A DNA stretch of 14,058 nt from Cellulomonas sp. (GCA_027451305.1 DAIDJQ010000188.1:1-14058); one strand, 5' to 3'. Positions 5,864 through 13,113 are shown, counted from the stretch's first letter. The notes: generated by a model not told the origin, from the letters alone. A program made the numbers and translations.

Positions 5864-6736
5864 ATGAGACTCGTCAGCCTCGACACGGAGCTGGGCGACC
5901 TGCCCGCCGCCGTCGTCCCCGGACCGGACGGCGCCGACCGGGTGCTGGACCTGTCGCCGGTGGTGGGCGCCGTCCCGCTCGCCCAGGTGCTGGCAGACGA
6001 CACGCTCCTGACGGCGGCGCGCACCGCCGTCGCGCAGGCGGACCCCGCGGTCCTGCCTCCGTACGCCGGGACGCGGCTGGCGCCACCCGTCCGGCCCGGC
6101 AAGATCCTGTGCCTCGGCTACAACTACGTGGGGCACCTCGAGGACCTGTCCGGTGAGCAGCCGCCCTACCCCAACGTCTTCGTCAAGACGGCCAACGTCG
6201 TCTGCGGCCCGCACGACCCCGTGGTGCTGCCACGTGCCGCGGACGAGGTCGACTACGAGGGCGAGATCGCCGTGGTGATCGGCCGCACCGCCCACGAGGT
6301 CGCCGAGGCGGACGCGATGGATCACGTCGCCGGCTACACGCTGTTCGACGACGTGTCCGACCGGGGCTGGCAGCACCGCTCGAACCAGTGGGCGCTGGGG
6401 AAGAGCTTCGACGGCTTCGGCCCGCTCGGACCCTGGGTCGTGACCACCGACGAGGCGCCGGACCTGGCCGGCCGCGCCATCGAGGTGGAGCGCAACGGCG
6501 TCGTGACGGTGCGGTCCAGCACCGACGCGATGGTGTACCGCGTGCCGTTCCTCGTGCACTACCTGTCCCAGGTGATGACGCTCGAGCCGGGCGACGTCGT
6601 GTCGACCGGCACGCCCGCCAGATCGCCGAAGGCGCAGGCCGACCACCTACCCCTGGCTCACGGGGACACGGTGACCGTCCGGGTCGCCGGTCTCGGGGAG
6701 CTCACGACGACGTTCGTTTCCATGGAGGAGAGCTGA
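5864..6736 (+). CDS. Fumarylacetoacetate hydrolase (FAH) family protein
   Basis: Cytosolic metal-dependent enzyme of 290 residues. FAH-fold proteins cleave C-C bonds in diketo acids or act as related hydrolases, decarboxylases or lyases. The motif LGYNYVGHLED (84-94) carries the usual N-Y-x-x-H-x-E-type start. The metal ligands appear as Glu132 and Glu134 in VDYEGEIAVVIG and Asp163 in GYTLFDDVSDR. WALGKSFDGFGPLGPW follows, and the C-terminal GDVVSTGTP is intact. FDDVSDRGWQ replaces the common NDVSARDLQ. Start ATG 5864 has AAGGAGAG upstream. Its stop overlaps the kduD start by one base (TGATG), indicating translational coupling. In the non-phosphorylating rhamnose route a family member hydrolyses 2,4-diketo-3-deoxyrhamnonate; whether this protein does so or handles a uronate-derived diketo acid is unknown. 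Confidence 0.88.
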   Translation: MRLVSLDTELGDLPAAVVPGPDGADRVLDLSPVVGAVPLAQVLADDTLLTAARTAVAQADPAVLPPYAGTRLAPPVRPGKILCLGYNYVGHLEDLSGEQPPYPNVFVKTANVVCGPHDPVVLPRAADEVDYEGEIAVVIGRTAHEVAEADAMDHVAGYTLFDDVSDRGWQHRSNQWALGKSFDGFGPLGPWVVTTDEAPDLAGRAIEVERNGVVTVRSSTDAMVYRVPFLVHYLSQVMTLEPGDVVSTGTPARSPKAQADHLPLAHGDTVTVRVAGLGELTTTFVSMEES

Positions 6737-7500
6737 TGATTCTGGACAGGTTCCGGCTGGACGGAAAGGTCGCCCTGGTGACCGGGTCGTCCCGCGGGCT
6801 GGGGCAGGGCGCCGCCCTGGCGCTGGCGGAGGCCGGCGCTGACGTCGCCCTGCTCGACCGGACCCGCGCGCAGGAGACCGCGGACAGGGTGCGGGCTCTG
6901 GGTCGCCGCGCCCACCTCATCGAGCTGGACCTGGTCGCGGCGACCCCGCCGCAGCTGGACGACGCGATCCAGTCCGTGGTGGACGGGCTCGGCCGGATCG
7001 ACATCCTCGTGAACAACGCGGGGATCATCCGACGAGCCCCGCTGCTGGAGCACGCCGCCTCCGACTGGCACGACGTGCTGGCGATCAACCTCGACGCCGT
7101 GTTCCACCTGTCGCAGGCCGCGGCCAGGCGCTACGTCGCCCAGGGCGGCGGGAAGATCATCAACATCGCCTCGATGCTCTCGTTCCAGGGCGGCGTCCTC
7201 GTGCCCGGCTACACGGCGAGCAAGCACGCGGTCGCGGGCATCACCAAGGCGTTCGCCAACGAGCTGGCGGCCTTCGGCGTCAACGTCAACGCGATCGCGC
7301 CCGGCTACATGGCCACCGACAACACCGCCCAGCTGCGTGCCGACGAGGACCGCGAGCGATCGATCGCGGACCGGATCCCCGCGGGCCGCTGGGGCACTGC
7401 GGCGGACCTGCAGGGTCCGTTCGTCTTCCTCGCGTCGCCGGCGTCCGACTACCTGAACGGCGCCATCATCCCGGTGGACGGCGGCTGGCTGGTCCGCTGA
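6736..7500 (+). CDS. kduD: 2-dehydro-3-deoxy-D-gluconate 5-dehydrogenase (SDR family)
   Basis: Short-chain dehydrogenase of 254 residues that reduces 3-deoxy-D-glycero-2,5-hexodiulosonate to KDG with NAD(P)H. The cofactor motif TGSSRGLGQG is at 16-25 and NNAG at 93-96. The catalytic set is Asn118, Ser146 (in INIASMLSFQGG), Tyr159 and Lys163 (YTASK). Long stretches match what I recall of E. coli KduD, including IINIASMLSFQGG, NVNAIAPGYMATDNT and DRIPAGRWG, so the assignment is firmer than for a generic SDR. The start ATG overlaps the FAH-gene stop and has GGAGGAG upstream. It is followed at 50 bp by kduI, its pathway partner. Confidence 0.94.
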   Translation: MILDRFRLDGKVALVTGSSRGLGQGAALALAEAGADVALLDRTRAQETADRVRALGRRAHLIELDLVAATPPQLDDAIQSVVDGLGRIDILVNNAGIIRRAPLLEHAASDWHDVLAINLDAVFHLSQAAARRYVAQGGGKIINIASMLSFQGGVLVPGYTASKHAVAGITKAFANELAAFGVNVNAIAPGYMATDNTAQLRADEDRERSIADRIPAGRWGTAADLQGPFVFLASPASDYLNGAIIPVDGGWLVR

Positions 7501-7550
7501 CCGCCGTCACCTCGACCCCTGCAGACGTTCCGAGCACAGGAGAGACCCCC

Positions 7551-8390
7551 ATGGACCAGCGTTACGCCACCAGCCCCGACCAGCTGCCCCTGTTCGACAC
7601 CGCCGACCTGCGAGAGAAGTACCTGGTCGAGGACGTCTTCGTGCCCGGCCAGGTGACAGCCGTCTACACCCACCACGACCGGATCGTGCTGGGCGGCGCG
7701 GTGCCGGCCGGAGCCGAGCTCCCGCTCCCGACGTTCGACGAGCTGCGTTCCGAGTACTTCCTCGCCAACCGCGAGCTCGGCATCGTCAACGTCGGCGGTA
7801 CCGGCACGGTGACCGTGGACGGCGAGACCTACACGCTGCCGAACGGCGCCTGCCTGTACGTCGGCCGTGGCAGCCGGGACATCGTCTTCGCCGACGCCCC
7901 GGCCGAGGGCGAGTCCGTCGGCGCCCAGCTGTACCTGTTCAGCGCCCCGGCGCACACCACCTACCCGACCCAGCTGGTGCTCAAGGGGCAGGGGACGGTC
8001 CGTGAGCTGGGCGACCAGCTCACCAGCAACCGCCGCACGCTCAACCAGTACATCCACGAGAACGGCATCCGGTCCTGCCAGATCGTGATGGGTGTGACCG
8101 AGCTGCACCCCGGCTCGATGTGGAACACCATGCCCGCACACACCCACGACCGCCGCACCGAGTGCTACCTCTACTTCGACGTCCCGGCCGACGCCCGGGT
8201 CATCCACCTGCTGGGCGAGCCGACGGAGACGCGGCACCTGGTGGTCGCCGACCGGCAGGCCGTGATCTCGCCGTCCTGGTCGCTGCACTCGGGCGTCGGC
8301 ACCGCGGCCTACTCGTTCGTCTGGGCGATGGCGGGCGAGAACCAGTCCTTCGACGACATGGACCCGGCTCCCGCCACGGCGCTGCGGTGA
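7551..8390 (+). CDS. kduI: 5-dehydro-4-deoxy-D-glucuronate isomerase
   Basis: Cupin-type, zinc-dependent isomerase of 279 residues converting 4-deoxy-L-threo-5-hexosulose uronate to 3-deoxy-D-glycero-2,5-hexodiulosonate, the KduD substrate. The zinc ligands are visible as His197, His199 and Glu204 in MPAHTHDRRTE and His246 in WSLHSGVG, each one residue on from the E. coli numbering. Other family signatures are RRELG-like NRELGIVNVGG, APAHTTYPT, LTSNRRTLNQY, WNTMP and GENQSFDDMD. ATG 7551 has AGGAGAG at good spacing. It is the last gene of the plus-strand operon; a perfect 14-bp stem begins three bases after its stop. Confidence 0.96.
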   Translation: MDQRYATSPDQLPLFDTADLREKYLVEDVFVPGQVTAVYTHHDRIVLGGAVPAGAELPLPTFDELRSEYFLANRELGIVNVGGTGTVTVDGETYTLPNGACLYVGRGSRDIVFADAPAEGESVGAQLYLFSAPAHTTYPTQLVLKGQGTVRELGDQLTSNRRTLNQYIHENGIRSCQIVMGVTELHPGSMWNTMPAHTHDRRTECYLYFDVPADARVIHLLGEPTETRHLVVADRQAVISPSWSLHSGVGTAAYSFVWAMAGENQSFDDMDPAPATALR

Positions 8391-8393
8391 CCC

Positions 8394-8438
8394 GTCGACC
8401 CCGGCCAGCCACGTCCTTCCTGGGTGGCCGGGGTCGAC
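8394..8438 (+). terminator. Terminator hairpin of the uronate operon
   Basis: GTCGACCCCGGCCA (8394-8407) is perfectly complementary to 8425-8438, leaving a 17-nt loop that can pair partly. It begins three bases after the kduI stop. No T-run follows, which is usual for high-GC actinobacterial terminators. Confidence 0.75.
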
Positions 8439-8479
8439 GAGCGCTGTCGGGCGCCGGGCTCCGGTGCCCGGCAGCGCTC
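8439..8479 (-). terminator. Terminator hairpin overlapping the mscL stop codon
   Basis: Arms 8439-8457 and 8461-8479 form a 19-bp stem with only two non-Watson-Crick positions, both G-U pairs in plus-strand RNA, and a three-base loop. The outer blocks are GAGCGCTG/CAGCGCTC, followed by CGGGC/GCCCG and CCGG/CCGG. It abuts the kduI-side hairpin, so the convergent genes are closed from both sides. It includes part of the mscL TGA. Confidence 0.7.
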
Positions 8480-8843
8480 ACGCGCGACGGGTCAGCGCGT
8501 CCCGGATCTCGCGCAGCAGCACGGTGCTCTCGTCGGGTGCCGCATCGACCTCGGGCTTGCGGGCGAAGCGCGCCTTGGCGGCCTCGTAGGGCTTGACGAT
8601 GAAGAAGTAGACGACGAACGCCAGGATCAGGAAGGCGACCAGCGCCGTCAGGAACGGCCCGACCGACACCAGGCCACCGGGCTTCCACTGGTCGAAGTTC
8701 GGTGCACCGCCGGCCTTCGCGAGCAGCTCGATGATGACCTTGGTGAACGCCGTGACGACCGCACCGAAGGCGGCGCCCATGATGAACGCGACAGCGAGCT
8801 CGACGAGGTTGCCGCGCAGGACGAAGTCTTTGAAGCCCTTCAT
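8478..8843 (-). CDS. mscL: Large-conductance mechanosensitive channel MscL
   Basis: Pentameric inner-membrane channel that opens under membrane tension to release solutes in hypo-osmotic shock. It has 121 residues, within the family range. The amphipathic N-terminus and first membrane helix read MKGFKDFVLRGNLVELAVAF, with the conserved glycines in FIMGAAFGAVVTAFTK. The second helix is FLTALVAFLILAFVVYFFIVKPY (about 65-87), followed by a cytoplasmic helix ending in ESTVLLREIRDALTRR. The ATG at 8843 is chosen because it starts exactly at the family N-terminus; upstream frame extension is not supported. GGGG precedes it at a moderate distance. It converges on kduI. The 220 bp upstream (8844-9063) hold no gene and presumably its promoter, which I could not place. 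Confidence 0.96.
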   Translation of the reverse strand: MKGFKDFVLRGNLVELAVAFIMGAAFGAVVTAFTKVIIELLAKAGGAPNFDQWKPGGLVSVGPFLTALVAFLILAFVVYFFIVKPYEAAKARFARKPEVDAAPDESTVLLREIRDALTRRA

Positions 8844-9028
8844 GGTGGTGCCCCGTTCCAGTTGTGCGGATGGAGATGGACGTGGTGCCGCCGCTCCCGG
8901 GTCACGACCCGGCAGTGCATTCCGAGCGTTCCAGCAGGTCATGAGGGCGTCGCTGCGGGCAGTGCCGTGATGCACGCGACCAGTCTGTCGACCACCCCGG
9001 CTCGCCGGAAGTACATCTATCACCGGCA

Positions 9029-9046
9029 CGGCGGGTGTGCCCGCCG
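9029..9046 (-). terminator. Small GC hairpin after the uncharacterised gene
   Basis: CGGCGGG (9029-9035) pairs perfectly with CCCGCCG (9040-9046) around a TGTG loop, 18 bases beyond the stop of the minus-strand gene. No T-run follows. Plausible intrinsic terminator between this gene and mscL. Confidence 0.45.
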
Positions 9047-9063
9047 GGAACGCGCGCTCGGCG

Positions 9064-9768
9064 TCAGGCCTTGCGGCGCACCGCCCGCGCAGCCTGGGCC
9101 GCGGCCAGCCCGCCGATCCCCGTGCGTCCCACCCGCAGCCGGGCGAACGCCGACGCGGCCGGGCCGCCGGGTACCCGCCGGGGGAGCGAGTCGACCGCCA
9201 CGAGCCACGACGGCCAGCCGAGCAGCCGCGCGACCGACTGCAGCCGTTCCGACTCGTTCTCGCTCTCTCCCAGTCGCTCGGCCAGCACCTGCTGCAGGTC
9301 GTCGGCCACCTCCGGGCGGCCCAGCTCGCGGGCCAGCGCCCGCGCGTCCTGCGCCCCGACGGGCCCGTCCGAGACGCCGACCGGGTTCCCGAACGGGTCA
9401 AGCTCGAGCGGCGCTTCCTCGGCGCCGACGCTGGGGTCGCTGACGTAGTCGATCAGCTGCCGGTCGCCGTGCCCTGCCCACAGCCGCAGCACCTCGTCCT
9501 TCAGCACCACGGCGGCGGCGACCACCACGCCGGTCCGTCCCGCGACCAGCTCCGCGAGCTCGGGGACCCTCCGTCGGCGTGCCGCGACGTGCCCCGCCGG
9601 CACCTCGGGGACGGCCACGGTCCAGCCGTCCTCCGTGGGGCCCACCCAACCGGAGAACCGCTCCTCGGTGAGCACCTCGAGGAGCTCGGCACGGGGCAGC
9701 CGGGCGAGCAGCACCGCGTAGGTCAGCCCGTTGGGGCCGCCCACCTCGATGCCGCTGTAGAGACTCAT
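9064..9768 (-). CDS. Uncharacterised protein, 234 residues
   Basis: I do not recognise this family. The ATG at 9768 begins MSLYSGIEVGGPNGLTYAVLLARLPRAELLEVLTEERFSGWVG when read in two parts (residues 1-20 and 21-43). GGGGA immediately upstream is a weak ribosome binding site. The central part contains AELVAGRTGVVVAAAVVLKDEVLRLWAGHGDRQLIDYVSDP read in blocks around residues 70-110. It is followed by an acidic stretch and a helical region ARALARELGRPEVADDLQQVLAERL, then a basic C-terminus ending AVRRKA. No signal peptide, clear membrane helix or metal motif is seen. Composition matches the neighbours. It is divergent from tig across about 220 bp. The coherent charge pattern, good length and start make it likely real. 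Confidence 0.7.
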   Translation of the reverse strand: MSLYSGIEVGGPNGLTYAVLLARLPRAELLEVLTEERFSGWVGPTEDGWTVAVPEVPAGHVAARRRRVPELAELVAGRTGVVVAAAVVLKDEVLRLWAGHGDRQLIDYVSDPSVGAEEAPLELDPFGNPVGVSDGPVGAQDARALARELGRPEVADDLQQVLAERLGESENESERLQSVARLLGWPSWLVAVDSLPRRVPGGPAASAFARLRVGRTGIGGLAAAQAARAVRRKA

Positions 9769-9796
9769 CGTCCCCAGTCTGCCGGACGGTCCGCCT

Positions 9797-9822
9797 GCCC
9801 GGCGGCCGTGCGGCGGCCGGGC
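9797..9822. repeat. GC-rich inverted repeat between the uncharacterised gene and tig
   Basis: GCCCGGC/GCCGGGC outer arms and GCC/GGC inner arms, with one mismatch and a GTGC loop, form a compact hairpin 29 bases upstream of the minus-strand start. Lies in the divergent promoter region. Function unknown; such structures arise easily at this GC content. Confidence 0.3.
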
Positions 9823-9839
9823 GCGGCGGGCGCTGCCGA

Positions 9840-9870
9840 TTGGGGAGGCGGGGAACCCGTGACGTACGAT
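9840..9870 (+). promoter_or_regulatory. Possible tig promoter
   Basis: TACGAT (9865-9870) fits the TAnnnT -10 form. TTGGGG (9840-9845) lies 19 bases upstream, a long spacer. The leader to the tig GTG would be about 110 nt. Weak pattern evidence. Confidence 0.3.
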
Positions 9871-9900
9871 CGAGGGTCGCCAGCGCGAGGTCGACGCCGC

Positions 9901-9922
9901 TCTGCGGTACGTCTGCGGTACG
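9901..9922. repeat. Tandem 11-bp direct repeat in the tig leader
   Basis: TCTGCGGTACG occurs twice back to back without mismatch (9901-9911 and 9912-9922), 65-86 bases before the tig start. One helical turn per copy would put two identical sites on the same DNA face. May be a recent duplication or a paired binding site. Confidence 0.8.
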
Positions 9923-9986
9923 CGCGACGCACGCGCCAACCCGCCGGAGCACCGGCGCCCGCCGAACCAGTTGGAGAGCACCCGAA

Positions 9987-11405
9987 GTGAAGAGCGCCGT
10001 CGAGACCCTGGAGCCCACGAAGGTCAAGCTGACCGTCGAGGTGACGTACGACGAGCTCAAGCCGAGCATCGAGCACGCGTACCAGCACATCGCCGAGCAG
10101 GTCACCGTCCCGGGCTTCCGCAAGGGCAAGGTCCCGCCGCGGATCATCGACCAGCGGGTGGGCCGTCCGGCGGTCATCGAGCACGCGGTCAACGAAGGTC
10201 TGGGCGGCTTCTACGCCGAGGCTGTGCGCGACAACAAGCTGCGCCCGCTCGGCCAGCCGGACGTGCAGGTCACGCAGGTACCCGGCCTGTCCAGCACCGC
10301 TCCCGGCGAGGAGGGCGAGCTGCACTTCACCGCCGAGGTCGAGGTTCGCCCCGAGATCACGGTTCCCTCGCTCGAGGGCGTCACCGTCGCCGTCGACGAC
10401 GTCGAGGTGGGCGACGACGACGTGCAGGCGCGGCTCGACGGGCTGCGCGAGCGCTTCGGCACGCTGGTGGGCGTCGACCGACCGGCCGCCGAGGGCGACT
10501 TCGTCCAGATCGACCTCGTCGCGACCATCGACGACGAGGCTGTGGACCAGGTCAGCGGCGTCAGCTACCAGATCGGCTCCGGCAACATGCTCGAGGGTCT
10601 TGACGACGCCCTGACCGACCTGTCGGCGGGGGAGACCACCACCTTCGAGAGCGTCCTGGTGGGTGGCGAGCACGCGGGCGAGACGGCCCAGGTCACCGTC
10701 ACGGCCACCACCGTGAAGGAGCGTCAGCTGCCCGACGCCGACGACGACTTCGCGCAGCTGGCCAGCGAGTTCGACACGCTCGACGAGCTGCTGGTGGACC
10801 TGCGCGAGCAGGTCGGCCGGATCAAGACGCAGAACCGTGCCGTCCAGGCCCGCGACCGGCTTCTCGAGCAGCTGCTCGCCGAGCTGGAGATCCCCGTTCC
10901 GTCCGGCGTCGTCGAGGCCGAGGTCACCCGCCACCTGGAGTCCGAGGGCCGGCTCGAGGACGACGTGCACCGTGCCGAGGTCCACGAGCAGGCGACCACC
11001 GCGCTGCGCAACCAGATCCTGCTCGACACCCTGGCCGAGGACCTGCAGGTCAAGGTCAGCCAGCCCGAGCTGGTGGACTACCTGGTCAACGCGTCGCGGC
11101 AGTACGGGATGGACCCGAACACGTTCATCCAGACGATCGACGAGCAGGGCCAGATCCCCTCGATGGTCGCCGAGGTCGCCCGTTCCAAGGCGCTCGCCGT
11201 CGCGCTGCGCCGGGTCACGGTGACCGACCCCGCCGGTGCGCCCGTCGACCTCTCCGAGTTCATCGGCACCGACGAGGAGGAGTCGCCCGAGGGTGCGGCG
11301 CCCGAGGTCGCCGACGAGGGCGAGGCCGCCACGGCGGAGGCCGCCGCCCCGGCCGCGGCGCAGGGCGACGCCGCCACGGACATCTCGGCGATCACGCGCG
11401 GCTGA
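9987..11405 (+). CDS. tig: Trigger factor (ribosome-associated chaperone / prolyl isomerase)
   Basis: Cytosolic chaperone that meets nascent chains at the ribosome exit tunnel. It has 472 residues. The N-terminal ribosome-docking domain carries the signature [10 protein letters not shown] at 43-52. An FKBP-type PPIase domain spans roughly 165-250 ([34 protein letters not shown]). A helical C-terminal substrate-cradling domain follows, including the conserved region ending in YGMDPNTF. The last 45 or so residues are a low-complexity Glu/Ala-rich tail common in actinobacterial trigger factors. The start is GTG at 9987 with GGAGAG at 9973-9978. It lies 280 bp before clpP1 on the same strand, with a strong hairpin between them, so it is probably a separate transcription unit. 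Confidence 0.97.
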   Translation: MKSAVETLEPTKVKLTVEVTYDELKPSIEHAYQHIAEQVTVPGFRKGKVPPRIIDQRVGRPAVIEHAVNEGLGGFYAEAVRDNKLRPLGQPDVQVTQVPGLSSTAPGEEGELHFTAEVEVRPEITVPSLEGVTVAVDDVEVGDDDVQARLDGLRERFGTLVGVDRPAAEGDFVQIDLVATIDDEAVDQVSGVSYQIGSGNMLEGLDDALTDLSAGETTTFESVLVGGEHAGETAQVTVTATTVKERQLPDADDDFAQLASEFDTLDELLVDLREQVGRIKTQNRAVQARDRLLEQLLAELEIPVPSGVVEAEVTRHLESEGRLEDDVHRAEVHEQATTALRNQILLDTLAEDLQVKVSQPELVDYLVNASRQYGMDPNTFIQTIDEQGQIPSMVAEVARSKALAVALRRVTVTDPAGAPVDLSEFIGTDEEESPEGAAPEVADEGEAATAEAAAPAAAQGDAATDISAITRG

Positions 11406-11421
11406 CCTCGCGCACCTGGCA

Positions 11422-11480
11422 GGACGCACCGCCCCGGGCCCGGACCGACCACTGGTCGGTACCGGGCCCGGCGTGCGTCC
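11422..11480 (+). terminator. Large terminator hairpin after tig
   Basis: Three successive complementary blocks form one long stem: GGACGCAC/GTGCGTCC (8 bp), CCGGGCCCGG/CCGGGCCCGG (10 bp) and ACCGACC/GGTCGGT (7 bp) with a three-base loop. About 25 bp in all, with small internal bulges, starting 17 bases past the tig stop. A further small palindrome, GCCGGAC-c-GTCCGGC, follows at 11488-11502. No T-run. Confidence 0.8.
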
Positions 11481-11581
11481 GGGCCCGGCCGGACCGTCCG
11501 GCGGGCACGCTCCGCCTGGCTGCGCCGTCAGCGAAACGGCGCTCGCGCCGGACATGGGGGCCCGCACCCGGGCGTTAGGGT

Positions 11582-11592
11582 CGCTTGCAGCG
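11582..11592. promoter_or_regulatory. Candidate ClgR box upstream of clpP1
   Basis: CGCTTGCAGCG fits the CGC-N5-GCG core recognised by ClgR, the actinobacterial activator of clpP1P2 and other stress genes. The inner bases also follow its pyrimidine/purine pattern except one. Its centre is about 46 bp upstream of the transcription start predicted from the TAGGGT at 11621-11626, a usual activator position. Confidence 0.6.
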
Positions 11593-11620
11593 TCGCCGTT
11601 CCGCTCCGCAGGCCTCCTCG

Positions 11621-11626
11621 TAGGGT
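11621..11626 (+). promoter_or_regulatory. Candidate -10 element for clpP1-clpP2
   Basis: TAGGGT fits TAnnnT, with no good -35 hexamer at the right spacing, which is expected of an activator-dependent promoter. A second TAGGGT(CG) lies 45 bases upstream at 11576-11581 and could be an alternative, but the ClgR box would then lie just downstream of it. Confidence 0.45.
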
Positions 11627-11685
11627 CGGACGGGCAGGGCGGCGCGGTGACTCAGCAGCACTCCGCCAGACGAGGGAGCCCATCC

Positions 11686-12303
11686 GTGAACGAGCAGGTG
11701 CCGGCGATCGCCCGGACCGATTCCCCGGGATTCGGTCTCAACGACTCCATCTACAACCGTCTGCTGCGCGAGCGCATCATCTGGCTCGGGTCCGAGGTGC
11801 GCGACGAGAACGCCAACGCGATCTGCGCCCAGATGATGCTGCTGGCCGCAGAGGACCCCGAGAAGGACATCTGGCTCTACATCAACTCGCCGGGCGGCTC
11901 GATCACCGCAGGCATGGCGATCTACGACACCATGCAGTACGTGCAGCCGGACGTGGCGACCATCGGCATCGGGATGGCTGCCTCGATGGGGCAGTTCCTG
12001 CTCTCGTCGGGCGCCAAGGGCAAGCGGTACGCCACGCCGCACGCCCGCGTGATGATGCACCAGCCGTCCGGCGGCATCGCCGGTACCGCGACCGACGTGC
12101 GGATCAACGCACAGCTGATCCTGCACATGAAGACGGTGCTGGCCGAGCTGACCGCCCAGCAGACCGGCAAGACGGTCGAGCAGATCAACTCCGACGCCGA
12201 CCGCGACCGCTGGTTCACGGCCCAGGAGGCGCTCGAGTACGGCTTCATCGACCACGTCGTCGAGACCGCCCACGCGGTGACCGGCCGCGGCGGCACGGCC
12301 TGA
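11686..12303 (+). CDS. clpP1: ATP-dependent Clp protease proteolytic subunit 1
   Basis: Serine peptidase subunit of the Clp barrel that degrades proteins fed by ClpX or ClpC. It has 205 residues. The catalytic triad is Ser100 in GMAASMGQF, His125 in RVMMHQP and Asp174 in DRDRWF. NSPGGS at 67-72 forms the oxyanion-loop region. The start is GTG at 11686, with GGGAG seven to eight bases upstream; an in-frame GTG at 11647 would add 13 residues and has a poorer site. In actinobacteria ClpP1 and ClpP2 assemble as mixed heptamer rings. Only 41 bp separate it from clpP2, with no hairpin, so they form one operon, probably under ClgR. Confidence 0.96.
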   Translation: MNEQVPAIARTDSPGFGLNDSIYNRLLRERIIWLGSEVRDENANAICAQMMLLAAEDPEKDIWLYINSPGGSITAGMAIYDTMQYVQPDVATIGIGMAASMGQFLLSSGAKGKRYATPHARVMMHQPSGGIAGTATDVRINAQLILHMKTVLAELTAQQTGKTVEQINSDADRDRWFTAQEALEYGFIDHVVETAHAVTGRGGTA

Positions 12304-12344
12304 CCCGCGCAGCAGCGACGACGACCCCAGACGAGGAGATCTTC

Positions 12345-13046
12345 GTGAGCATGGAATCGCAGTTCATCGCCCGCGCCGGCCAGCTGGCCGGACCGGGTGG
12401 GCTGGCGCCCGCGTCACCGATGGGCCGTTACGTGCTGCCCCAGTTCGAGGAGCGCACGGCCTACGGCTTCAAGCGTCAGGACCCCTACACCAAGCTGTTC
12501 GAGGACCGGATCATCTTCCTGGGCGTCCAGGTGGACGACGCGTCCGCGGACGACGTCATGGCCCAGCTCCTGGTGCTGGAGAGCACCGACCCGGACGGCC
12601 TGATCACCATCTACATCAACTCACCCGGCGGCTCGTTCACCGCGCTGACGGCGATCTACGACACGATGCAGTACATCAAGCCGCAGATCCAGACGGTGTG
12701 CCTGGGCCAGGCGGCCTCCGCCGCGGCGGTGCTGCTCGCAGCAGGCTCGCCCGGGCGCCGGCTCGCCCTGCCGAACGCACGGGTGCTCATCCACCAGCCC
12801 GCGATCGAGGGTGGCGGCTACGCGCAGGCGTCCGACATCGAGATCCAGGCGAACGAGCTGATCCGCATCCGCGAGTGGCTCGAGAACGCGCTCGCGCAGC
12901 ACACCGGCCAGCCGCTGGAGCAGGTGCGCAAGGACATCGAGCGGGACAAGATCCTCACGGCCCAGCAGGCCTTCGAGTACGGCCTCGTGGACCAGGTGCT
13001 CGTCAGCCGCAAGGGCGTGGTGCCCACCACCATCCAGCCGTCCTGA
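12345..13046 (+). CDS. clpP2: ATP-dependent Clp protease proteolytic subunit 2
   Basis: Partner of ClpP1 in the hetero-oligomeric Clp peptidase, with 233 residues. The catalytic residues are Ser125 in [12 protein letters not shown], His150 in RVLIHQP and Asp201 in ERDKIL. NSPGGS recurs at 92-97. The N-terminus is about 25 residues longer than that of ClpP1, which may be a propeptide cleaved on assembly. Compared with ClpP1 there is a two-residue insertion after the histidine (AIEGGG). GTG 12345 is chosen over ATG 12351 because GAGGAG (12333-12338) is then six bases away. A long hairpin after the gene separates it from clpX. Confidence 0.96.
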   Translation: MSMESQFIARAGQLAGPGGLAPASPMGRYVLPQFEERTAYGFKRQDPYTKLFEDRIIFLGVQVDDASADDVMAQLLVLESTDPDGLITIYINSPGGSFTALTAIYDTMQYIKPQIQTVCLGQAASAAAVLLAAGSPGRRLALPNARVLIHQPAIEGGGYAQASDIEIQANELIRIREWLENALAQHTGQPLEQVRKDIERDKILTAQQAFEYGLVDQVLVSRKGVVPTTIQPS

Positions 13047-13070
13047 CGGTGACCGGCTGATCGACCGCCG

Positions 13071-13113
13071 CCCCTGCGGCATCCCGGGACCTGCGTCCCA
13101 GGTGCCGCAGGGG
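13071..13113 (+). terminator. Terminator hairpin after clpP2
   Basis: CCCCTGCGGCA (13071-13081) pairs perfectly with TGCCGCAGGGG (13103-13113). The inner arms CCcGGGAC/GTCCCaGG extend the stem by seven pairs around a single mismatch, closing on a CTGC loop. It starts 24 bases after the clpP2 stop. No T-run. Confidence 0.75.

Noticed and set aside
3934..6102. A 722-codon minus-strand open frame across the mutarotase, GH105 and FAH genes
   Set aside because: It spans three well-supported plus-strand genes, is low in hydrophobic structure, and has no family signature.
6736..7500. SDR as the 2-keto-3-deoxyrhamnonate dehydrogenase of the non-phosphorylating rhamnose route
   Set aside because: Tempting because of the adjacent FAH gene, but the long KduD-specific stretches and the adjacent kduI make KduD the better call.
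8844..9063. A small gene or RNA between mscL and the uncharacterised gene
   Set aside because: Only short frames without good ribosome binding sites and two small hairpins (8897-8912 and 9029-9046) are seen; no tRNA cloverleaf features.
9765..11567. A 600-codon minus-strand open frame opposite tig
   Set aside because: It is the mirror of an unmistakable trigger factor; its composition (repeated leader-like L/D/G/V runs) is the complement of the tig codons.
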